Shown here in pieces: positions 57,923 to 64,000 of a DNA stretch of 64,000 bases. This DNA is from Desulfospira joergensenii DSM 10085 (lineage in GTDB: Bacteria > Desulfobacterota > Desulfobacteria > Desulfobacterales > Desulfobacteraceae). The stretch is taken from positions 1,415,223 to 1,479,222 of the forward strand of contig NZ_ATUG01000001.1 in the NCBI RefSeq assembly GCF_000420085.1. Direction: 5' to 3'. The position numbers and the translations under genes were made by a program. Position 1 is the first letter of the stretch. Each line of letters starts with the position of its first letter. The notes below the pieces were generated by a model that did no database searches, was not told the origin of the DNA, and saw only the letters and a program-made list of their open reading frames with translations.

Positions 57923-59848
57923 ATGAGCCATAATGATCATCTCCTGGACTTTTCCATTCCCCAACTGCTCCGGTGGCGGGTGAACAAGTCACCGAAACGC
58001 CCGGCCCTCAGGGAAAAGGACTTTGGCATCTGGAACACCTATACCTGGGAAGACTACTATGACCATGTGAGGAAAACCGCCCTGGGCCTCAGGGCCATGG
58101 GCCTTAACAAAGGCGACACCATCGCCGTTATCTCGGACAATATCCCCGAGCTTCTCTTTGTGGCCATCGGCGCCCATTCCATCGGCGCCATTTCCGCCGG
58201 GATTTACCAGACCAGTATGCCCGATGAGATCGCCCAGATCCTTCAATACCTTAAGGTGTCTGCCGTATTCTGCGACAACCAGGAGCAGGTGGACAAGGTT
58301 TTGGAGGTCAGGACCAAGGTCCCCAACGTCAGGAAGGTGATCTTTGAAGATCCCCGGGGCATGAGGGATTACATGAAAGATGACTGGTTCATCGACATCC
58401 GGGACCTCTACGAACTCGGACAGAAGGAACAGGAAAAAAATCCCGGCCTGTTTGAATCCCTGGTGGACGAGGGAAAACCCGACGATGTCTGCCATCTCTG
58501 CCTGACCTCAGGCACCACAGGTCTTCCCAAGGGCACCATGATGACCCACAGGAACTATATCAACATGGGGGTCAGGATCACCCAGGTGGATCCCCTGGAA
58601 TCCACGGACGAGTACGTTTCCTTTCTGCCCTTTGCCTGGATCGGAGAACAGATGAACTCCTTTGGGGTGGCCATGGCCACGGGAATCACCATCAATTTTC
58701 CGGAATCCGTTGAAACCAATATGGCCGATCTCAAGGAAATCGGCCCCCATTTCATGTTCGGGGCCCCCAGGATCTATGAGACCATCCGGTCGGAGATCTG
58801 GCTGAAAATCGACCAGTCCTACTGGCTCAATAAGCTGATGTACAATTATTTCATAGGGATCGGGCTTGAGGCGGCCAAGTTCCGCATGTCGGGCAACCCC
58901 ATGCCCCTGGGGCTGAAGATCAAATCCTGGCTGGGCAAACAGATCATCTTCCGCCCCCTGGTCAACCAGATCGGCCTGCTTCGGTTAAGAAGAGCATATA
59001 CGGGCGGGGCTGCCCTGGGTCCCGAGCTGTTTACCTTTTACCAGGCCATCGGCATCAATCTAAAACAGATCTACGGACAGACCGAGATCACAGGGATCGC
59101 CTACATGCACCGGGACGGGGACGTGAGGCCGGACACCGTGGGAAAACCCTTGCCCGGAACCGAATGCAAAATCGCCGAAGACGGGGAGATCCTGTCCCGA
59201 TCCGCTTCGGTTTCTCCGGGATATTACGAGTTGCCGGAAAAGACCGAAGAACTGCTGGAAGGCGGATGGCTCCACTCCGGGGATGCGGGATTCATTGACG
59301 AACAGGGCCATCTGGTGGTCATTGACCGGTTGAGTGACGTCATGCACAACAATAGGGGAGAGATGTTCTCCCCCATGTTCCTGGAAAATGCCTTAAAATT
59401 CTCCCCCTATATCAAAGAGGCCGTGATCTACGGCAATAATGAGGATTTTGTAGCCTGTCTGATCAATATCGATCCCATCGTGGTGGGCAAGTGGGCCGAG
59501 GACAGGGGGATCTCCTATACGACCTACATGGACCTGTCCGGGAAAAAAGAGGTGGCAGAGCTGATCATGGAACAGGTAAAGGACGTGAATTCCCGGGCGG
59601 AAAAAGAGCACTTCAAGATACACAGGTTTGCCCTTCTCTATAAGCTTCTGGATGTGGATGACGGAGAACTGACCAAGACCGGTAAGATCCGCCGCAAGTT
59701 TGTCCGGGAAAGATACCAGAATCTCTACGAGGCGCTTTACGACGAATCTGTGGAGACAAAGGAAGTGGAAGCCTCCTTCCAGTACCAGGACGGCCAGTCC
59801 ACTTCCGTAAAAACCAGCATTGCTTTTTACACGGTGAAAGGAAGTTGA
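57923..59848 (+). CDS. long-chain acyl-CoA synthetase (AMP-binding)
   Basis: 641 residues, FadD15-like form. The AMP motif TSGTTGLPKGTMM (about 194-206), YGQTEITGIAYMHRDGD (about 383-399), GWLHSGDAGFID (about 449-460) and VIDRLSDVMHNNRGEMFSPM (about 468-487) are present. Two genes on each side encode transporter parts, with no gap at livG and one base at livH, so it is a true operon member. It may act on acids brought in by, or formed from substrates of, this transporter. Confidence 0.92.
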   Translation: MSHNDHLLDFSIPQLLRWRVNKSPKRPALREKDFGIWNTYTWEDYYDHVRKTALGLRAMGLNKGDTIAVISDNIPELLFVAIGAHSIGAISAGIYQTSMPDEIAQILQYLKVSAVFCDNQEQVDKVLEVRTKVPNVRKVIFEDPRGMRDYMKDDWFIDIRDLYELGQKEQEKNPGLFESLVDEGKPDDVCHLCLTSGTTGLPKGTMMTHRNYINMGVRITQVDPLESTDEYVSFLPFAWIGEQMNSFGVAMATGITINFPESVETNMADLKEIGPHFMFGAPRIYETIRSEIWLKIDQSYWLNKLMYNYFIGIGLEAAKFRMSGNPMPLGLKIKSWLGKQIIFRPLVNQIGLLRLRRAYTGGAALGPELFTFYQAIGINLKQIYGQTEITGIAYMHRDGDVRPDTVGKPLPGTECKIAEDGEILSRSASVSPGYYELPEKTEELLEGGWLHSGDAGFIDEQGHLVVIDRLSDVMHNNRGEMFSPMFLENALKFSPYIKEAVIYGNNEDFVACLINIDPIVVGKWAEDRGISYTTYMDLSGKKEVAELIMEQVKDVNSRAEKEHFKIHRFALLYKLLDVDDGELTKTGKIRRKFVRERYQNLYEALYDESVETKEVEASFQYQDGQSTSVKTSIAFYTVKGS

Positions 59849-59849
59849 G

Positions 59850-60743
59850 ATGAGCTATTTTTTCCAAATTGTGGTGTCGGGCATTGTGGTCGGGTCGATC
59901 TATGCCCTGGCCGCCCTGGGACTGGTCCTGGTATACAAATCCAGCCGGGTGGCCAATTTTGCCCACGGCCAGATCATCGCGGCCGGCGCCTTTATCACTT
60001 TTTTCCTTACGGTGGACTTAGGTGTTCCCATTTTCTTTTCCTTCCTGGCCTCCATGATCATCACCTTTTTTCTGGCCATGAGTGTGGAAAGGATTTTCCT
60101 GCGCCGTCTCATCGGGGAACCCATTATCTCGGTGATCATGGTGACCATCGGGCTTGCTTCCATCATTGACGGGCTCATCTATCTTACCCCCTTTGGCACG
60201 GAAAACTTTTCCTTCCCGCCTTTTTTGCCCACGACTCCCCTGTCCCTGGGAGGCGTATCCATCTCCTGGACCCAGCTTCTGGGTGTGGTCATCACCTTTA
60301 TTCTCATCGGCGGATTTTCATGGTTTTTCAAAAAATCCACCGTGGGAATTTCCATGCGGGCCGTATCCGACGACCAGATGGGGTCCATGTCCGTGGGGAT
60401 ATCCGTTCCCAGGGTATTCGGCCTTGCCTGGGCAACGGCCGGACTGTCCGGGGCTGCTGCCGGGTGCATCATCGGCAATATCACGGGACTCAATTTTGAC
60501 ACCCTCCACGCTTTCGGAATCGTTGTATTTCCCGTTGTCATCCTGGGGGGACTTGACTCCATCCTGGGAGCTGTGGTGGCCGGGATCATCATGGGGCTGA
60601 TCCAGCAGTTTGCCTCGGGCTACCTGGACGGTAACTGGGGGCTGAACGGCACCGGGGACGTCATGCCCTATGTAGTCCTTGTCATCATCCTCTTGTTCAA
60701 GCCCCACGGTTTATTTGGCATTCACGAAATTGAAAGGGTCTAG
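59850..60743 (+). CDS. livH: branched-chain amino acid ABC transporter permease LivH
   Basis: 297 residues, about eight membrane segments. VSGIVVGSIYALAALGLVLV (about 8-27) and FAHGQIIAAGAFITFFLTV (about 38-56) are LivH marks; the EAA-like loop is near MRAVSDDQMGSMSVGISVPR (about 169-188). Forms the pore with LivM. Confidence 0.92.
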   Translation: MSYFFQIVVSGIVVGSIYALAALGLVLVYKSSRVANFAHGQIIAAGAFITFFLTVDLGVPIFFSFLASMIITFFLAMSVERIFLRRLIGEPIISVIMVTIGLASIIDGLIYLTPFGTENFSFPPFLPTTPLSLGGVSISWTQLLGVVITFILIGGFSWFFKKSTVGISMRAVSDDQMGSMSVGISVPRVFGLAWATAGLSGAAAGCIIGNITGLNFDTLHAFGIVVFPVVILGGLDSILGAVVAGIIMGLIQQFASGYLDGNWGLNGTGDVMPYVVLVIILLFKPHGLFGIHEIERV

Positions 60744-60746
60744 CCC

Positions 60747-61841
60747 ATGTCGACAAATTCATGGTTAGCAACAGGAAATTTTAATACGAGTTATAAACAG
60801 GAGCAGAAGACCTTCATCACCAGCCTGGACAGGTCTGTTTTCACCCTGTTTCTGGTGGTGCTGTTTGCCTGGCCCCTCCTCTTCCCCCTGAGCAATAAAT
60901 CCATGTTCGTCATTGATAATATACTCATCGCCATTGTGGCGGTCATGGGGCTGAATCTGGTCACCGGTTTTGCCGGACTGATATCCATCGGACATGCCGC
61001 CTTTGTGGGAATCGGTGCCTATACCGTGGCCTCCTTTTGCACGGTGATGGGCCAGAATCATCTCCTGGTCACCCATTTCTGGCCGGTGCTGATCATCATC
61101 AGCGGACTGGTGGGTGCGGTTTTCGGGGGGATCGTCGGGCTACCCGCCTTCCGGCTCAAACATCTCTACCTGGCCATCGCCACACTGTCCTTCCAGATGA
61201 TCTTCCAATGGGTGATCAACTTCATGACCTTTTTCAACCAGGGACAGACCATCAGTGTGGGCCGGGTCTTCTGGCTTACCGGAAAGGTGGGCCGGAAGGA
61301 TCATTATCTGTTCTGGTACTTTGCCACCTTGACCATTGTGGTACTTTTGGGATTCGGCATCCGGAATCTTTTGAAGACAAAGTACGGCCGTTGTCTGGTG
61401 GCGGTCAGGGACAATGACCGGGCCGCAGATGCCATGGGCATGAACCCGGGTCTCACCAAGGTCTACGCCTTTGCCCTGGCCGGCTTTTTTGCCGGGGTGG
61501 CCGGTGCCCTGCACGCCTATGTATACCGGGGCGTCGGGTTTGAATCCTTTACCCTGCATGAGTCTGTGGGCTATCTGGCCATGGCCATTGTAGGGGGACT
61601 GGGGACCCTGAACGGATCCTTCTGGGGCCCGGTGGCCATTAAATTCCTGGACCTCCAGGTGGAAACCCTGTCCGAGCTTGCCGGACAGTATCTTCCCTCC
61701 AGCATGAGCCTTGCAACTGCGTTGAAACCCTTTACTTTCGGTCTTGTGATCGTGCTCTTTCTGATGTTCGAACCCAGAGGAATTGCAAATTGGTGGAGGA
61801 TCACCAAATCCTATACCAAGCTGTGGCCGTTCAGATACTGA
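60747..61841 (+). CDS. livM: branched-chain amino acid ABC transporter permease LivM
   Basis: 364 residues, about nine membrane segments. NLVTGFAGLISIGHAAFVGI (about 70-89) and VAVRDNDRAADAMGMNPGLT (about 217-236, the EAA loop) are LivM signatures. Starts 3 bases after livH. The N-terminal 30 residues are hydrophilic and slightly longer than usual. Confidence 0.92.
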   Translation: MSTNSWLATGNFNTSYKQEQKTFITSLDRSVFTLFLVVLFAWPLLFPLSNKSMFVIDNILIAIVAVMGLNLVTGFAGLISIGHAAFVGIGAYTVASFCTVMGQNHLLVTHFWPVLIIISGLVGAVFGGIVGLPAFRLKHLYLAIATLSFQMIFQWVINFMTFFNQGQTISVGRVFWLTGKVGRKDHYLFWYFATLTIVVLLGFGIRNLLKTKYGRCLVAVRDNDRAADAMGMNPGLTKVYAFALAGFFAGVAGALHAYVYRGVGFESFTLHESVGYLAMAIVGGLGTLNGSFWGPVAIKFLDLQVETLSELAGQYLPSSMSLATALKPFTFGLVIVLFLMFEPRGIANWWRITKSYTKLWPFRY

Positions 61842-61913
61842 CCGATCCCTGGGATCGGCCCCGGCTTTAAAAATATTTTGCGTCATAAACTCAAATCAAG
61901 GAGGAGCAGAACC

Positions 61914-63143
61914 ATGAAAACCAAACAATTTTTAAATGCCCTAGTTTTTCTTTTTGTTCTCTGCGCATTCACGATACCGGTCCATGCAGGAGAAGTCTAT
62001 AAGATCGGCTTTTCCGGCGCCATCACCGGACCCACATCCGATGCGGGCAATCCCCTTTCCAAAGGGGTTGAAGACTGGTTCAAGTATGTGAACGACAACA
62101 AGGTCCTGGGGGATGACAAGATCGACTGCACCATCCGGGACGACCAGTACAAGACCGATGTGACCAAGAGAAATTTTGAGGAGTACCTGGATGACGGTAT
62201 TGTCTTTTACCTGAACTACTCCACAGGCTCCACCCTCGGGCTAAAAAACGACTTTGAAGAGGAACAGATGCCGGTGGCCCCCTCCTCCTACCATGAGGGG
62301 AACCTGGTGGATTCAAATTATATCTTTATTCCTGTGGCCACCTATTCGGAAAATGTGGTTGCCCTTGCCGAATATGTCGTCAAGAACCACAAGGGCTCAG
62401 ACATGCCCAAGGTGGCCATGTTCATCCATCCTTCGGCCTTTGGCCGGGGCCCCCTGGAAGACACCAAGAAAGCCATTGCCTCGGGCCTGAAAATCGAAAT
62501 TGTGGAAGTGGTTGAACACGGCAAGGATCTTGACAACTCTGCCATGCTCAAGCGCCTCTTAAGCAAGGGCGTTCAATACGTGATCTGCCATACGGTCCAG
62601 TCCCCCGTGGCCACCATGCTCAAGGATGCCATGCGGCTGGGAGTCCAGGCCAAATCCTTTGGTGAAAACGGCAAACTGACCTTTCTGGGTGCCCATTACA
62701 CGGGCGGTTCCGACCTGGTCGCCCTGGCCGGGGAAGCCGCAGAAGGCTTCCTGTGGACCTGCTCCTACAACCTGACCTCCGAGAACAACGAAAAATCCAA
62801 AAAACAGCTGGCCCTGGCCAAAACCTACGGCCGGGATGAAAAGGCAGCCAACTCCCACAACTACGCGGCAGGCATCCTCCAGGCCCAGATCCCGACCCAG
62901 GCCATTAAAATGGCAAAGGCCGAAGGTCTTGAAGTGACCCCGGCCAACCTGTATAAAATGCTCCAGAAGATGAACGGGAAAAACGCCTGGGATTCCTTTG
63001 CGGCGGTGGGTCCGGTGACTTACTCCAACATGGAGCGCATCGGTGTGGATGTGGTCAATATCTACAAGGTTGACGGCGGACAGTTTAAGGCCATCAGCTC
63101 CATTCAGTCGGAATTTATGAAAAAGGTCCGGGCAAAGATGTAG
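61914..63143 (+). CDS. livK: branched-chain amino acid-type substrate-binding protein
   Basis: 409 residues with a Sec signal peptide (about 1-24, cut after VHA). Mature part is the two-lobed Peripla_BP fold: YKIGFSGAITGPTSDAGNPL (about 27-46) is the ligand entry. It is larger than E. coli LivK and lacks part of its Cys pair, so the ligand could be another amino acid or an organic acid. AAGGAGGAG precedes the ATG. A stem-loop after the gene may raise its level above the rest of the operon. Confidence 0.88.
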   Translation: MKTKQFLNALVFLFVLCAFTIPVHAGEVYKIGFSGAITGPTSDAGNPLSKGVEDWFKYVNDNKVLGDDKIDCTIRDDQYKTDVTKRNFEEYLDDGIVFYLNYSTGSTLGLKNDFEEEQMPVAPSSYHEGNLVDSNYIFIPVATYSENVVALAEYVVKNHKGSDMPKVAMFIHPSAFGRGPLEDTKKAIASGLKIEIVEVVEHGKDLDNSAMLKRLLSKGVQYVICHTVQSPVATMLKDAMRLGVQAKSFGENGKLTFLGAHYTGGSDLVALAGEAAEGFLWTCSYNLTSENNEKSKKQLALAKTYGRDEKAANSHNYAAGILQAQIPTQAIKMAKAEGLEVTPANLYKMLQKMNGKNAWDSFAAVGPVTYSNMERIGVDVVNIYKVDGGQFKAISSIQSEFMKKVRAKM

Positions 63144-63184
63144 GTTCGTCCCGGAAAAAGAATAACACCAAAATCCAAACCCGG

Positions 63185-63212
63185 CCGGCCGGAACCAAAA
63201 TTTTCCGGCCGG
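63185..63212 (+). other. intra-operon stem-loop after the binding-protein gene
   Basis: CCGGCCGGAA (63,185-63,194) pairs perfectly with TTCCGGCCGG (63,203-63,212), 8-base loop, no T-tract. Such hairpins after binding-protein genes often protect the upstream mRNA. Confidence 0.65.
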
Positions 63213-63239
63213 TCCAACCCATTAGTAAAGAAAGAGCCT

Positions 63240-64000
63240 ATGGAAGATCATCTGCTGGAAGTCAACAATATTGAAGTGGTGTACAATGATATCATCCAGG
63301 TGCTGAGGGGGGTCAGCCTCACCGTGCCCAGGGGTTCCATTGTCTCCCTGCTCGGGACCAACGGGGCCGGTAAGACCACCACCCTTCGGGCCATCTCCGG
63401 ACTGCTCAAGCCGGAGAACGGAGCCATTAAAGAAGGGTATATCAAATTTGACGGCTCAGACACCACCCAGCTCATGGGAACGGATATCGTGAAACTGGGG
63501 GCGGTCATGGTCCCGGAAGGCAGAAGGGTATTCAAGCACCTGACCGTGAATGAAAACATCATTGTGGGCTCCATCACCCGGAAGGACGGCTCGGCCAAGA
63601 TACGGGAAGACAACGAGCTGATGTACAAACATTTCCCCAGGCTCTCCAAGGTCACCAACCGGATGGCCGGATACAGCTCCGGCGGGGAACAGCAGATGAT
63701 CGCCATTGCCAGGGCCCTCATGGCCGCGCCCAAGATGCTCATGCTGGACGAACCCTCCCTGGGCCTTGCCCCCCTGCTGGTCAAGGAGATCTTCGACAAT
63801 ATCAAGCGGATCAACCGGGAACTTTCCACCACCATCCTGGTGGTGGAGCAGAACGCAAAGGTGGCCCTGGGAATTTCTGACTACGCCTATATCATGGAGT
63901 CCGGAAAGATCGTTCTGGAAGGCCCGTCCAAGGAGCTCCAGGACAACCCGGATGTCAAGGAGTTCTACATGGGCATTACCAAGGGCGGGGGCAGGAAATC
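63240..64000 (+). CDS. livF: branched-chain amino acid ABC transporter ATP-binding protein LivF (runs off right edge)
   Basis: 253 residues visible, no stop before the window ends. Walker A GTNGAGKTTTLRAISG (about 40-55), MVPEGRRVFKHLTVNENI (about 90-107) which is characteristic of LivF, signature YSSGGEQQMIAIARAL (about 145-160) and Walker B MLMLDEPSLGLAP. The start is the ATG at 63,240. The C-terminal end is almost complete for the family. Confidence 0.92.
   Translation, partial: MEDHLLEVNNIEVVYNDIIQVLRGVSLTVPRGSIVSLLGTNGAGKTTTLRAISGLLKPENGAIKEGYIKFDGSDTTQLMGTDIVKLGAVMVPEGRRVFKHLTVNENIIVGSITRKDGSAKIREDNELMYKHFPRLSKVTNRMAGYSSGGEQQMIAIARALMAAPKMLMLDEPSLGLAPLLVKEIFDNIKRINRELSTTILVVEQNAKVALGISDYAYIMESGKIVLEGPSKELQDNPDVKEFYMGITKGGGRK

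Noticed and set aside
1..64000. CRISPR arrays, tRNA or rRNA genes
   Set aside because: No regularly spaced direct repeats and no T-loop or rRNA-like stretches were seen on either strand by eye.

Overview
The window reads as a chromosome segment of an anaerobic, amino-acid and fatty-acid oxidising deltaproteobacterium (Desulfobacterota, Desulfobacteraceae-like). The basis is a four-subunit 2-oxoacid:ferredoxin oxidoreductase, a branched-chain amino-acid (Liv) transporter operon carrying an acyl-CoA synthetase, an acyl-CoA dehydrogenase, and many large multi-domain histidine kinases. The taxon is an inference from gene content and style; no rRNA or tRNA gene is present to fix it.

Left part, 1-13,044: a chromosomal (sedentary) integron. 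An integron-type tyrosine recombinase (12,049-13,044, +) is transcribed away from a cassette array that runs leftwards on the minus strand. Between them lie a GTTRRRY core site (11,877-11,883), a sigma70-like promoter pointing into the array (11,888-11,917), and repeats that may bind the integrase. The cassettes, from the integrase outward, are a glyoxalase-like protein, a secreted unknown, a DUF1330 protein, an oppositely oriented block (REP-type transposase, transglutaminase, transposase remnant), a GNAT acetyltransferase, a YcxB-like membrane protein, a GT51 transglycosylase, a PhzF protein, a secreted unknown, an aldo/keto reductase, a repeat-bearing lipoprotein, a cupin, a broken LysE exporter and a methyltransferase that leaves the window. 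Nine to eleven imperfect palindromes bounded by RYYYAAC/GTTRRRY-like cores (attC sites) lie between them. This part is visibly more AT-rich and more varied in codon use than the rest.

Centre, 13,045-24,532: a radical SAM protein overlapping a DRE-TIM metallolyase (HMGL-like) gene, a P-loop ATPase, the ferredoxin oxidoreductase operon (delta-alpha-beta-gamma) and a two-ACT-domain protein that ends in a strong terminator. A soluble hybrid histidine kinase follows, almost fused to an unusual acyltransferase / cyclic-nucleotide-binding / methyltransferase three-domain protein, then a glutaredoxin-like protein.

24,551-37,043: a chemotaxis locus on the minus strand (soluble MCP-like protein, REC-kinase, STAS protein, CheY, CheA, CheW, CheR, CheB, CheD), with a transmembrane MCP divergent from it. 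Near-consensus promoters are visible for both directions and for the STAS-CheY-CheA part.

37,067-64,000: metabolic genes mixed with signalling genes. They include acyl-CoA dehydrogenase with an XRE-cupin regulator, IlvE, urocanate hydratase, a 1338-residue hybrid kinase, a universal stress protein, and a threonine dehydrogenase / 2-amino-3-ketobutyrate ligase pair split by a four-helix-bundle (IVP) gene. A response regulator and two kinases follow, then an AMP-dependent ligase and the Liv operon (LivG, acyl-CoA synthetase, LivH, LivM, LivK, LivF) running off the right edge. The 13 bases TGAGCGCTCGTTC recur upstream of the acyl-CoA dehydrogenase operon and of the AMP ligase, and suggest a shared fatty-acid regulon.
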